Assembly (NCBI GenBank): GCA_905182715.1
Contig: CAJJCP010000025.1
Coordinates: forward strand, 1 to 41,190
DNA length: 41,190 nucleotides
Reading direction: 5' to 3'
DNA from: an uncultured Candidatus Poseidoniales archaeon
GTDB taxonomy: Archaea; Thermoplasmatota; Poseidoniia; Poseidoniales; Poseidoniaceae
Numbering within the stretch: position 1 is the first letter of the stretch; each line of letters starts with the position of its first letter. Below are positions 19,238-28,263 of this stretch, piece by piece. A program made the position numbers and the translations under genes. The notes below the pieces were generated by a model that was given only the letters and a program-made list of their open reading frames with translations, made no database searches and was not told the DNA's origin.

Positions 19238-20456
19238 TTAACTAAACGCGTGCACTGCTTCTGAGAATATTTCTGCAAAGAGTCGAGCCTCTTCTTCAGT
19301 GTTGTAAAGATAGGCTGAGGCTCGTAGAGAACCGTTCGGAGTGACCCCGCGAATTAAACCATGAATGTACACAATGCTGCCCACTACGGACCATCACTCC
19401 AGCCGCCTCATCCAAGAGTATGGCGATATCATGCACAGGAATGTCTCCCATCAGAACCGAGCATATGCCTCCACGCTTTCGTGCATCCAACGGTCCGATG
19501 ATTTCGATTCCAGGTAAATCTTTGATACCATCTGTCATGATTTGATTTAATCGAATTTCATGCTTATTGACCTCATTCAGGTCGATATTTGAAAGATAAT
19601 CCACAGCCGCACCCGTCGCAATCATCCCCGAGAAGTTCCCTAACCCTCCTTCGAAACGACCGGGCGGAGAGGCCCATTTAATTGAATCATAGGTTGCATT
19701 TTCTACCGTCTGGCCACCGGCTTGTATTGTACGCAGGCCATCGAGTAAGTCGTAGCGACCCCAGAGTCCTCCCATTCCAGAGGGTCCACACATCTTGTGA
19801 ACTGAGAACGCTAAAAAGTCGATGTCAAGGTTTTGTACATCGACGTTCATGTGCGGTGTCGATTGTGCCCCATCAACGCAAACCAGTGCGCCGTGATCGT
19901 GGGCAACTTTACTGATTTCTTTGAGTGGAGTCTTGACACCATCAAGATTTCCTACATGGCTCATCGACACAAGTTTCAGTCGAGAACCTGCATCGGCACA
20001 GGATTCCTCAAAAGCCTCCATATCGAAGGTATTATCCGCATTTGAAGCAACGACTCTGTGGTCAATTCCTTGTTCCTGTTCGAGTTGGAGCCATGGTACT
20101 AAGTTTGAATTATGCTCACGGTCGGTTGTCAGTACCACGTCTCCTTTCGACCATGATAATCCGTGCGCAACTTGGTTCAGTGAATGTGTAGCATTCCTCG
20201 TGAACACGACTTCATTGGCAGATTCAGCATTCAAAAAATGTTGCAGTTTGGAACGGGAATTGGAAACTGCCCGTGATACTTTTGTTCCATATCGGTGAAC
20301 AGACCTTCCTCCGCACCCAGGATTCAGTGTGTAATACTCATTGATGGCATTTACGACAGAATCCGGCTTTAAGGTCACGCAAGCGTTATCCAAGTACGCC
20401 GGAGCATCATCTTCACGCAATGTCGGAAAATCTTCACGTAACTTCTTCGTATCCAT
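19238..20456 (-). CDS. Cysteine desulfurase, SufS/Csd type (C-terminal frame break)
   Basis: A PLP enzyme that takes sulfur from cysteine for Fe-S cluster or tRNA thiolation pathways. Visible are the PLP-lysine motif SVHKMCGPSGMG, the His region DREHNSN, the Asp in CVDGAQ, and the active-site Cys in VRSGQHCVHSW. After HSWFNSRG the frame derails, but a neighbouring frame gives VTPNGSLRASAYLYNTEEEARL and on to a stop at 19238, the normal C-terminus. The break is in the G-run at about 19343-19352. I chose the ATG at 20456; its A is the last base of the zinc-ribbon stop (TGATG), implying translational coupling. TTG and GTG codons just upstream are in frame. Confidence 0.9.
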
Positions 20457-20644
20457 CACCAAGCCTCCAAGTCAGGCAGGAAATCAAGGGCAGGTGCATT
20501 GATTTCACATTGTGGACAATCATATCGAGTCGGTGTGACGGCCGAGCAGAGTTTGCATTTTGAACCGATGAGGTTCGTTTCCGAACATCCTTCAGATAAG
20601 CATGGGACCGTTATCACGCCATCTTTGTTTCGAACAATATTCAC
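20456..20644 (-). CDS. Small zinc-ribbon protein, 62 aa
   Basis: The product has three Cys pairs (CLSEGC, CKLC, CPQC), enough for one or two zinc sites, and ends PALDFLPDLEAW. It starts at a GTG that overlaps the stop of the upstream membrane-protein gene (GTGA), and its own stop overlaps the desulfurase start by one base. This three-gene coupling suggests joint production. I do not recognise a named family; a role as an adaptor or sulfur/metal carrier near the desulfurase is only a guess from context. Confidence 0.72.
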   Translation of the reverse strand: MNIVRNKDGVITVPCLSEGCSETNLIGSKCKLCSAVTPTRYDCPQCEINAPALDFLPDLEAW

Positions 20645-21588
20645 TGAAACTTCGCACTCAGGGCATCTTGATTCGTTGCCATCGGGTTTGAAACTCCCCC
20701 GTCCAATTCCATTTCGGCATTAATTGCAGCTCGCGTTTTAACTTGTGCACCAGTGCCAAGCATGCGTTGAGGGAACCATATGAGACCGATGAAGAGAGGG
20801 ACCGAAATACTTCCCGTGATGACATGCGTCGTCAACGAACCGATTCTTTCAGCACCTCGTTCAGCGACGAAATGCGCACCAGACCATGCTGATATGGTAA
20901 TCATTACGAACCAGAGGGTGAGCACTAAACCCCATCCACGGAGCGAATGTTCAGCCATCTCAAGTTCCATCAATCGAACATCTTCGTGAACGTGATGCTC
21001 TTCAACATGGTAATCACGTGTTTCAACAACGGCTTTACCAAAATAGTAAATGAAGAAAATCACGACAAGGGTGGCTAATGTACCCTCCATCATTCCTCCA
21101 AGCCTTGCATCGATTGGGAAATTGATTTGGGTTTTATGATACAGAATCTGTGCCACGACGGTCATGTTCCAAAAGAACAGCAATGAAATTGCATGTATTC
21201 TCATGATTGGGAATAATCTCCAAACTTGCATGGTAAACAAACCCCAAGCAACGAAAGAGAGCAGCATTTGGAAATACCCAAATCCGCCTACAGCCGCTAA
21301 TCCCTCGAGCCCATATATTGTGGCATCTCCACCGCTGAGGATTTCGGGCGAAAGAGAGCCGAGAAGAAACGCCAATACTCCAATGCCAACTGTACCCCAA
21401 TGTTCTAGTCCCCATTCGCGTACTGCTAACTTCGATTGAAAACGCAATTCAACTTGGAACGTATCCAACGGTTTTGCGATCGGATGGACTTCATTAAACG
21501 AGAAGAAAGGCTCCATATCTCGTAAACGAAATGGTAGGACTTGATGGTCTTCATCAAGTTCACTTGGAGCTTGGACCCCTTCGCTCAT
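20641..21588 (-). CDS. Polytopic membrane protein with His-rich loop, 315 aa
   Basis: Six hydrophobic segments are visible at about residues 64-84, 97-122, 131-150, 166-187, 219-240 and 256-275. Between the fourth and fifth lies a charged loop with four His in a short span (RDYHVEEHHVHED, about 191-203), a possible metal-binding site. The soluble N-terminal 60 residues look cytoplasmic. No known transporter or cytochrome signature was recognised. It is the first gene of the cluster with the zinc ribbon, cysteine desulfurase and protease; its stop overlaps the next start by four bases. Confidence 0.8.
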   Translation of the reverse strand: MSEGVQAPSELDEDHQVLPFRLRDMEPFFSFNEVHPIAKPLDTFQVELRFQSKLAVREWGLEHWGTVGIGVLAFLLGSLSPEILSGGDATIYGLEGLAAVGGFGYFQMLLSFVAWGLFTMQVWRLFPIMRIHAISLLFFWNMTVVAQILYHKTQINFPIDARLGGMMEGTLATLVVIFFIYYFGKAVVETRDYHVEEHHVHEDVRLMELEMAEHSLRGWGLVLTLWFVMITISAWSGAHFVAERGAERIGSLTTHVITGSISVPLFIGLIWFPQRMLGTGAQVKTRAAINAEMELDGGVSNPMATNQDALSAKFQ

Positions 21589-21698
21589 AGACTTCCGAAG
21601 TTGTTACCCTTTGAATTGTTTTGTATTGAAACACATGAAGGTTGCCTAACTTCTCATGGGTGAGCGTTAAACGGTAATGCTAAGTCGGCGGAATATAA

Positions 21699-21781
21699 GC
21701 CGAGATCGCATAGCCTGGTATTGCGCGCGACTGGAAATCGTGTTTCCTTTGGATTCGGGAGTTCAAATCTCTCTCTCGGCG
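21699..21781 (+). tRNA. tRNA-Ser (anticodon GGA)
   Basis: Class II tRNA folded by eye. Acceptor arms are GCCGAGA (21699-21705) and TCTCGGC (21774-21780). The D stem GCA/TGC is at 708-710 and 722-724. The anticodon stem CGCGA/TCGTG encloses loop CTGGAAA, giving anticodon GGA at 21733-21735. A long variable arm, as expected for serine, precedes the T arm GGGAG-TTCAAAT-CTCTC. G21781 is the discriminator. CCA is not encoded and no intron is seen. Confidence 0.95.
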
Positions 21782-21848
21782 CTTCAGTGACTCTTTTATG
21801 ACTTTTTAGATCACGCTGTTAAGTGACTTTGACCAAGTAGAAGTGAAG

Positions 21849-21920
21849 AGCCACCGGCGAGAATTGAACTCGCGACCTCCTCATTACCAATGAGGTGCTA
21901 TACCGCTAAGCCACGGTGGC
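21849..21920 (-). tRNA. tRNA-Thr (anticodon GGT)
   Basis: On the minus strand the acceptor arm GCCACCG pairs with CGGTGGC. The D arm is GCTTAGCGGTATAGC, the anticodon arm CCTCA-TTGGTAA-TGAGG gives anticodon GGT, and the T arm is GCGAG-TTCAATT-CTCGC. The discriminator is U and CCA is not encoded. It converges on tRNA-Ser with 67 bases between the two 3' ends. Confidence 0.95.
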
Positions 21921-22045
21921 AGTAAAGACGGCCACCAACACGTGGATTATAACCGCTTCGCGTCACTCATGAATTGATTAAATGGACCTTTCAACATGAG
22001 CATCCCCTCAAAGGCTATAAGGTGATTTTTAGAAATGCGAGATTG

Positions 22046-22061
22046 GAGAAGGCAACTTCTC
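22046..22061 (+). other. Hairpin with GCAA tetraloop before the small coiled-coil gene
   Basis: GAGAAG-GCAA-CTTCTC forms a perfect six-base-pair stem closed by a GNRA-type tetraloop, ending 13 bases before the ATG at 22075. If transcribed it would be a stable leader hairpin near the ribosome-binding region. Confidence 0.45.
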
Positions 22062-22074
22062 TGGATGGGATACA

Positions 22075-22260
22075 ATGGAGCGAGAGCAAGAAAACAAAGT
22101 GGAGATGCGACAACGAGTTCGTGATCTTCAGAGCCAAGTAGATGAATTGAAAGACCTTGTGAATACGCTCTTGAGCGTAATTTGTGAGGAGCCGGATGGG
22201 GTGCACAGCGGTGCTGCTCCGACAATTCCGGGGCAACCTGCAAATAATTACTGCATGTGA
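22075..22260 (+). CDS. Small coiled-coil protein, 61 aa
   Basis: The first 40 residues form a charged heptad helix (RQRVRDLQSQVDELKDLVNTL), a likely short coiled coil. A Pro/Gly/Asn-rich tail ending NNYCM follows. No family is recognised. Support for a real gene comes from the ordered amino-acid pattern and from the stop, which abuts the rtcB stop exactly (TGA|TTA) as at three other convergent junctions in this window. No strong Shine-Dalgarno site is seen. Confidence 0.6.
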   Translation: MEREQENKVEMRQRVRDLQSQVDELKDLVNTLLSVICEEPDGVHSGAAPTIPGQPANNYCM

Positions 22261-23736
22261 TTATCCTTTGATAACAGCTAGCGGATTCAATCGGACCACG
22301 GGTCGTGCCAATCCTGCTTTTGCAGTTAAATCGATAACGTCATCAACATCTTTGTAGGCATCTGGGGCTTCTTCCGACAACACATTTGGTGTTGATGCAT
22401 GAATCCGAATACCTCGGTTTTCAAGTTCCAATTTCAATGCTTTCCCATCAATTATTTGTTTTGCCTTACTGCGCGACATGGCTCGGCCAGCACCATGGCA
22501 AGAAGAACCGAAGGCGATGTTTTGACCATTTTTTGGTCCTGCCATGACCCATGAACCTGTTCCCATGTCACCGGGGATGAGGACAGGTTGACCTGAGAGA
22601 TGGTTCGAATGTTTCATTTCCGGACTGTCACCACTGAATGCTCGCGTGGCACCCTTGCGATGGACGCAGCACGTACATCCCTTACCATCGATGCGATGAA
22701 CTTCGACTTTTGCAATGTTGTGTGCTACGTCGTAGAGAGTCTTTGCTTCTCCATCGTCACCCATCTCCAATCGGAGAACTTCACGCAAACGATGGGCGAG
22801 GGCACTTCGATTCGCAAATGCAAAGTTGGCAGCAGCGTTCATACCGTCAAAGTAAGCTTGACCTTGAGGTGAATGGAATGGAGCAGATGCTAATTGTCGG
22901 TCAGCCAGTTCATAGCCCCATTCTTCATCGACCCATATGTTGCCTTGTTGTTTGTATCTCCGTTCAAGACTTCGTACGTGGTCGCTGCATACTTGATGGC
23001 CAAGTCCCCGTGAACCTGAATGAATCATTGCGACAATTTGCCCATCATATAATCCCCACTTTTCGGCAGTTGTAGCATCGACCGTTTTCCCAACCGTTTG
23101 CAATTCCAAAAAATGATTTCCACTCCCTAATGTTCCAAGTGCACGCAATCCACGTTCTCTGGCACGTTGAGAAATCTCTGCATCAATCGTTTCCAGTTGT
23201 CCACCGGATTCGAGATGTCTCAAATCTTCATCGTAGCCATAGCCGAGTTCAATCGCAGCCGGCGCTCCGCCTTGGATGATGTTGTCGAGGTCACTCATGG
23301 TGATGTCGAGTCCACCCTTTCCTGAGGCGCCCGCAGGTATTCTTCCCGCTAAACGTCCTGCGAGTTTTTTGAGATTTGGTATGTCCTTTTCAGTAGCATC
23401 GAGCGCTAACATTCGAACGCCACAATTGATGTCAAAACCAACACCTCCAGGTGAGATCGCACCGCCAAAGTCGCCTTGTTCAGTATCGGTCGCAATGACC
23501 CCACCGATCGGAAGGCCATAACCAAAATGCCAATCCGCCATACCCCAAGCTTCACCCACTATCCCAGGAAGGCTTGCTGCATTGATGAGTTGTTCCGGAC
23601 CACGGTCATCTGCGTGTTTGAGAAGATGTGCTTCATCGGTGACCAGACGAGCATCGACTTTCATTCGGCCATGTGCTTTGATGCGCATGGTGCCGTCACC
23701 TTCAGAGGTGAGATAATCGCGCCAATCACCGGCCAT
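22261..23736 (-). CDS. rtcB: RNA-splicing ligase RtcB
   Basis: RtcB joins 2',3'-cyclic phosphate and 5'-OH RNA ends using GTP and Mn2+, mainly to seal split tRNA halves after intron removal. Metal and guanylation motifs are visible: GGVGFDINCGVR (metal Asp and Cys), LGSGNHFLEL, IHSGSRGLGHQV, and SSCHGAGRAMSR with the guanylated His, followed by DVDDVIDLTAKAGLARPVVRL. The 491-residue length is normal and the frame is intact, with no intein. I chose the ATG at 23736; a GTG two codons up is also possible. It is divergent from alaS with a 118-base gap. Confidence 0.96.
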   Translation of the reverse strand: MAGDWRDYLTSEGDGTMRIKAHGRMKVDARLVTDEAHLLKHADDRGPEQLINAASLPGIVGEAWGMADWHFGYGLPIGGVIATDTEQGDFGGAISPGGVGFDINCGVRMLALDATEKDIPNLKKLAGRLAGRIPAGASGKGGLDITMSDLDNIIQGGAPAAIELGYGYDEDLRHLESGGQLETIDAEISQRARERGLRALGTLGSGNHFLELQTVGKTVDATTAEKWGLYDGQIVAMIHSGSRGLGHQVCSDHVRSLERRYKQQGNIWVDEEWGYELADRQLASAPFHSPQGQAYFDGMNAAANFAFANRSALAHRLREVLRLEMGDDGEAKTLYDVAHNIAKVEVHRIDGKGCTCCVHRKGATRAFSGDSPEMKHSNHLSGQPVLIPGDMGTGSWVMAGPKNGQNIAFGSSCHGAGRAMSRSKAKQIIDGKALKLELENRGIRIHASTPNVLSEEAPDAYKDVDDVIDLTAKAGLARPVVRLNPLAVIKG

Positions 23737-23854
23737 GGTCACTGGTCGAGTTATTCCCCTTTGAGGATTGTTCTCCGTTTCTGCATTAAAAGACCCATAG
23801 GTTTCAAGGTGTGTCGCTTGGTCGGCGACTTGTTCCTTTGGGGAGATGAGTCAT

Positions 23855-26704
23855 ATGGGATTACCACCGATTGATTTGGCTGTGTTCAAAAACGAGGGCT
23901 TTGTTCGTAACCAATGTCGAATCACGGACCTTTGGTTTTGGACCACTGACCCTTCACGTGATACCTGTGGTGACACGACTGAGGACGAGTATACATTCAT
24001 TGGAGCACCTCTTATCGAAGGTTACCCAATGCGAGGTAAAGCATTGAAGGACGCTATGCGAGAGTCCTTCCTCACCTTTTTTGAAAACGTCGAACACACA
24101 CGCATTGAACCCTATCCAGTTTTGGCAAGATGGAGAGATGACATCCATTTGACGATCGCTTCCATTGCCGACTTCCAACCTCATGTGACTTCTGGTGAAG
24201 TTGAGCCTCCAGCAAACCCTTTGACGATTTCACAACCGTGTATTCGGTTGACTGATGTCGATGCTGTGGGCCGTTCCGGTCGTCATCTGACGACGTTTGA
24301 GATGATGGCCCATCACGTATTTAATCGGCCTCAAGAAGGAAAAACATACTATTGGATGGAAGAATGTGTTCAATATTGTCACGATTTGTTGACCAAGACG
24401 TTCAACATCTCTTCCAATGAAATCACCTACGTGGAGAATCCATGGTGTGGTGGTGGAAATGCTGGTGCGGCGGTTGAAGTCATTGTTGGTGGACTTGAAT
24501 TAGCGACATTGGTGTTCATGAATCTTGAAGAACATCCCGATGGTGATATCGAACTGAAAGGTGATTTCTACCGTGAAATGGATATGCAAATTATTGACAC
24601 TGGCTATGGCTTGGAGCGTTTTTGCTGGGCTGCAGCTGGCACACCAACCATCTATGAGGCAATTTATCCCGAGACGGTTTCTTGGCTCAAAGAGATGGCC
24701 GGTTTCTCCTCGATTACCTCTCAATGGCCCGAGCTTGACTTGGATGCATTGCTCGGTGAAATGAGCCGCCTCAATGGAATTATGAACATTGAACCAGGAG
24801 TCGATGCTGAAGAACTTCGTACCACTTTCTTACGCCGTTTGGGCGAACGCGGTATTACCGTAACCTCGGAACAATTCTCAGCGGTTACTGAGCCTCTCTC
24901 GAAAATTTATGCCATTCCCGATCACCTTCATGCTTTGAGTAACATGCTCGGAGATGGACTGGTTCCTTCGAATGCCAAAGCCGGCTACCTCGCCCGAATG
25001 CTTGCCCGCCGAACTTTACGCCTGCGAGATGATTTAGGCCTCACCATTTCACTTTCCGAACTTGCAGAACATCACATCACCATCAACCTTGGTGGACAAG
25101 CGATGAAACAAACTCATGACGGTCTTCTTGGAATTCTTCAACTTGAAGAAGAACGGTACGAAGAAATGATTCGTAAAGGTGGTAACGTCATTACAACTCA
25201 ACTCAAAGGCATCCCGATTGATTCTGAATCGATTCCTGACGAGACCCTTTTCCAACTCAATGATTCCCACGGCCTCGCACCAGACATGGTCGTCGGATTA
25301 GCAAAGAACGCCGGTTGGAAGAATGTGCGTATTCGTACAGGTTTTGCCGCTGAAATGGCGGACCGCCATGCTCGTATCGCTAAGCAAGCTGCCCAAACTG
25401 TTGAGGAGATTCCACTCGTTGAACAGATCCCACACCTCCCCGCTACCGTCGCTCTGTATTACGAGGATGTACAACAACGAGAATTCGATGCCAGTGTGCT
25501 CGCGTGTTTACCACTTATCGGAGATGACCTTCCGTCCGGTGCAACACATGGGATTCTTCTTGACAAAACGTGTTTCTATCCTGAAGGCGGCGGCCAAGAA
25601 GGTGACTACGGGCGATTAGTTACGGATTCCACTCATCATCGTGTACTTGATACACGTAAAGTTGGTTCTCATGTCCTGCATTTGGTCGATGGTCCTTTTG
25701 AAACCGGTGATTTAGTTCATGGTAGCCTCGATTGGAATCGTCGAAAGCAATTGATGGACCATCACACTGCAGTTCACATTGTCGGAGGCGCAGCCCGTCG
25801 AATACTCGGACCTCATATCTATCAGGCAGGGGCAAACAAATCAGTCGAATCCGGGCGTCTTGACATCACTCATTTCAATCGATTAAATCGTGACGACCTC
25901 GATGCCATTGAATCCTTGGCGAATGAAGTCTTGGGTCAGGTTCAACGAACCGAGAAAACCGAATTGAATCGAAAAGATGCCGACAAGAAGTTTGGTTTTG
26001 ATTTGTATCAAGGTGGAGCGCCAAAAGGTAATTCCATACGCATTCTCCGCATTGCAGACCACGACATTCAGGCTTGCGGCGGCACACATCATGATGAACC
26101 AGGCCAAATCGGTTCTATTCGAATCATTCGTTCCGCTGCCGTTCAAGATGGTGTTGAACGCCTCCACATTGTCGCAGGACATGCTGCGTTGATGTATGCT
26201 CGAAATCAAGATTCCTTGTTGAGACAAGCAAGTGAAACGTTTGGTATTCCATCGCATGAATTACCAAAAGCATCCGAGCGGTTTTACTCCGAATGGAAGG
26301 ACCAGCGAAAGATGATTGAGCAACTTGAAGCTGAAATTGTTCGTTTGCGTACTGCTGGAGGCGGTTCAGATTCGTCTGAAGTCGATGGTGTACGTATTGC
26401 CATAATGGAGGTCAGCGGTGACCTCAAGAAAATGACAAAAATGCTCAAGGAACTTACACTTGATTCTTCAAAACCAACTCTTGCAGTTCTTGGTTCTAAG
26501 GAAGGCGGTGGAAAGTTGATGATTGCCGTTACTGAAAATACAATTGCCAGTGAACGGTATGATGCAGTTGTTTTACTCCGAGAGATTTCACATCACATCA
26601 AAGGTGGTGGAGGCGGTCGTCCAACACTCGCACAGGGTGGAGGCTCCCATCCAGAAGGTCTCGAAGATGCCCTTGAAGCAGCACGCAAGAGTGTTGGTGC
26701 TTGA
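23855..26704 (+). CDS. alaS: Alanyl-tRNA synthetase, archaeal type
   Basis: AlaRS charges tRNA-Ala and clears mischarged Ser or Gly. The opening FKNEGFVRNQC with FWTTDPSRDTCGD is the archaeal zinc-bearing N-terminus. The class II core includes SQPCIRLTDVDAVGRSGRH and VENPWCGGGNAG. The editing domain has HHTAVH (about residue 634) and CGGTHHDEPGQIG (about 742), the four zinc ligands. The C-Ala domain ends GGGGGRPTLAQGGG. At about 949 residues it is full length. Two starts are possible: GGGGAG touches the ATG at 23846 but lies nine bases from the ATG at 23855, so I prefer 23855. Its stop abuts the Nudix stop. Confidence 0.96.
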   Translation: MGLPPIDLAVFKNEGFVRNQCRITDLWFWTTDPSRDTCGDTTEDEYTFIGAPLIEGYPMRGKALKDAMRESFLTFFENVEHTRIEPYPVLARWRDDIHLTIASIADFQPHVTSGEVEPPANPLTISQPCIRLTDVDAVGRSGRHLTTFEMMAHHVFNRPQEGKTYYWMEECVQYCHDLLTKTFNISSNEITYVENPWCGGGNAGAAVEVIVGGLELATLVFMNLEEHPDGDIELKGDFYREMDMQIIDTGYGLERFCWAAAGTPTIYEAIYPETVSWLKEMAGFSSITSQWPELDLDALLGEMSRLNGIMNIEPGVDAEELRTTFLRRLGERGITVTSEQFSAVTEPLSKIYAIPDHLHALSNMLGDGLVPSNAKAGYLARMLARRTLRLRDDLGLTISLSELAEHHITINLGGQAMKQTHDGLLGILQLEEERYEEMIRKGGNVITTQLKGIPIDSESIPDETLFQLNDSHGLAPDMVVGLAKNAGWKNVRIRTGFAAEMADRHARIAKQAAQTVEEIPLVEQIPHLPATVALYYEDVQQREFDASVLACLPLIGDDLPSGATHGILLDKTCFYPEGGGQEGDYGRLVTDSTHHRVLDTRKVGSHVLHLVDGPFETGDLVHGSLDWNRRKQLMDHHTAVHIVGGAARRILGPHIYQAGANKSVESGRLDITHFNRLNRDDLDAIESLANEVLGQVQRTEKTELNRKDADKKFGFDLYQGGAPKGNSIRILRIADHDIQACGGTHHDEPGQIGSIRIIRSAAVQDGVERLHIVAGHAALMYARNQDSLLRQASETFGIPSHELPKASERFYSEWKDQRKMIEQLEAEIVRLRTAGGGSDSSEVDGVRIAIMEVSGDLKKMTKMLKELTLDSSKPTLAVLGSKEGGGKLMIAVTENTIASERYDAVVLLREISHHIKGGGGGRPTLAQGGGSHPEGLEDALEAARKSVGA

Positions 26705-27421
26705 TTAAAGCGTTCGTAACGCTTCTTTATCAAAATAAGACACGGCTACATTTCGTGCGTCATCTGGCGTAAACCATTTGACTTCTGAAATCTCTTCAGT
26801 CTGCAATTCCAATGTCTCAATGCCCCCATTCCAATTTGAACGGTAGGTGAACGATACAAATGAAATTCCATCATCAGTAAATATTTTCTGCGTGATAAGT
26901 GGTTCATTCTGTTCTAATACGATGCTCAAACCAATCTCCTCAAGCGTTTCTCGCACACACCCAATACTTGGATGTTCATCGTGGTCCATATAGCCGCCAG
27001 GGAGTGTCCAGAATCCTCTAAAGTGCCCACGTTCAACCTTTCCAAGTAAGACCTGTCCAGCATCATTACAGATCATGACTTTCGATACAAGGCGGTGAAT
27101 CGAACGGTAAATTGCTTCTCGTGCCACAGGGTGAACCGAGTCATCTGCAATCATTTCATCTTTCCATGCCCAGTGCTTTGGCCATTCAATGTCTGGATAT
27201 CCTTTGAGAACACGGTACACAAGTGTACCAAATACGATACGAGTTTCCCGTATGACCTTCCATTCAATACCCATACGTTCGATTTCGGCACGTGTTGGAA
27301 GTCGTAGTGCCGTCGCCTCGTTCTGGCGACCTTGAATTGGGAGTTGTGGACCATTCCCTTCTTGGTCAACCAGTAACACCTTCCCGTCGTGTTCAAGATG
27401 AACAACTTCCTCGGGATGCAT
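26705..27421 (-). CDS. Nudix hydrolase with N-terminal extension
   Basis: The Nudix box is complete: GGYMDHDEHPSIGCVRETLE followed by EIG (about residues 140-163), matching GX5EX7REXXEEXG. It cleaves nucleoside diphosphate derivatives; the substrate is not predictable. The 110 residues before it include VVHLEHDGKVLLVDQEG and a Trp-rich stretch (DIEWPKHWAWKD). This could be a second small domain or a degenerate Nudix half, as in NADH pyrophosphatase-like proteins, but no zinc Cys set is present. Divergent from the metallo-hydrolase gene by about 95 bases. Confidence 0.88.
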   Translation of the reverse strand: MHPEEVVHLEHDGKVLLVDQEGNGPQLPIQGRQNEATALRLPTRAEIERMGIEWKVIRETRIVFGTLVYRVLKGYPDIEWPKHWAWKDEMIADDSVHPVAREAIYRSIHRLVSKVMICNDAGQVLLGKVERGHFRGFWTLPGGYMDHDEHPSIGCVRETLEEIGLSIVLEQNEPLITQKIFTDDGISFVSFTYRSNWNGGIETLELQTEEISEVKWFTPDDARNVAVSYFDKEALRTL

Positions 27422-27514
27422 GTTCTTCGGTCCACCTCATGTTTCATCAATGCTCGTATGATTGTAATTTTTGAAGATGGTATTCTTCAAGTACATGTGC
27501 TCAATCGCTCACTC

Positions 27515-28225
27515 ATGAACTTCGAACAACTCAATCTTTCCGGCTGGGCAAAGACCTATCTGCTGGTAGACCCCGAAACTCGAATGGCTGCACTCGTCGA
27601 TCCTGTTTACGATTTCATGAATAAATATCTCGCAATCCTCGAGGCTCGTAACCTTGTTCTCTACTGCACCATTGCAACGCATACCCATGCCGACCATATC
27701 TCTGCATGCTCATCTCTTCGAGAGCGAACAGGTTGCGAATATGTGATGTGGAAAGATACACCATGTTTGAATGTCTCCAAATACCTCGAAGAAGGAGAAA
27801 TACTGATGCTTGGTTCAACTCCTCTCAAAATCCATCATGTGCCTGGACATACTAACGACCATGTTCTCATTGAAACTCCAACGCATTTGTTGACGGGTGA
27901 TTTCCTCTTTACTGGCCAAGGTGGTGTCGGTCGGGATGATTTGCCGAGTGGTCGCTTGCTCTCTCATTGGGAGTCTCTGAAAAAACTCGAATTGCTTGAT
28001 GGTGAACTTCTCGTCTGTACGGGACATGACCCGCCAGAGACCGTCATGCAAACACTTGATTGGAACCGTGCCAACAATCCAGTTCTTACGATGACATCCT
28101 TCGAACAATTTGAAGCATGGCAAAACAAAGTAACTGCAGGTTTGGGTGCGGTGTCGAAAATTAAAACAGCGCTTCCCGCCAATCTTTTCGCAGAGATACC
28201 TGATGTGATTCCTTGGATGGAATGA
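27515..28225 (+). CDS. Metallo-beta-lactamase-fold hydrolase, persulfide dioxygenase-like
   Basis: Metal ligands are visible: THTHADH, GHTNDH, TGDFLFTGQGGVGRDD and the final His in CTGHD. The single-metal persulfide dioxygenase (ETHE1) and glyoxalase II groups share these; DFLFTGQGGVGRDD resembles the ETHE1 form (GDxLxxxxxGRxD). An iron enzyme oxidising glutathione or CoA persulfide would fit sulfur metabolism, but glyoxalase II is the alternative. I chose the ATG at 27515 (MNFEQLNLSGW), which matches the usual family start; the ATG at 27458 is also in frame and would add 19 residues. Confidence 0.85.
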   Translation: MNFEQLNLSGWAKTYLLVDPETRMAALVDPVYDFMNKYLAILEARNLVLYCTIATHTHADHISACSSLRERTGCEYVMWKDTPCLNVSKYLEEGEILMLGSTPLKIHHVPGHTNDHVLIETPTHLLTGDFLFTGQGGVGRDDLPSGRLLSHWESLKKLELLDGELLVCTGHDPPETVMQTLDWNRANNPVLTMTSFEQFEAWQNKVTAGLGAVSKIKTALPANLFAEIPDVIPWME

Positions 28226-28263
28226 AACTCGCAACGTTGTGCATGGCCATTTGTATTCAAAGA

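Noticed and set aside
19056-19241. A 61-codon plus-strand frame upstream of the protease
   Set aside because: The opposite strand shows protease-like N-terminal pieces. This frame ends in the desulfurase tail region and resembles nothing known.
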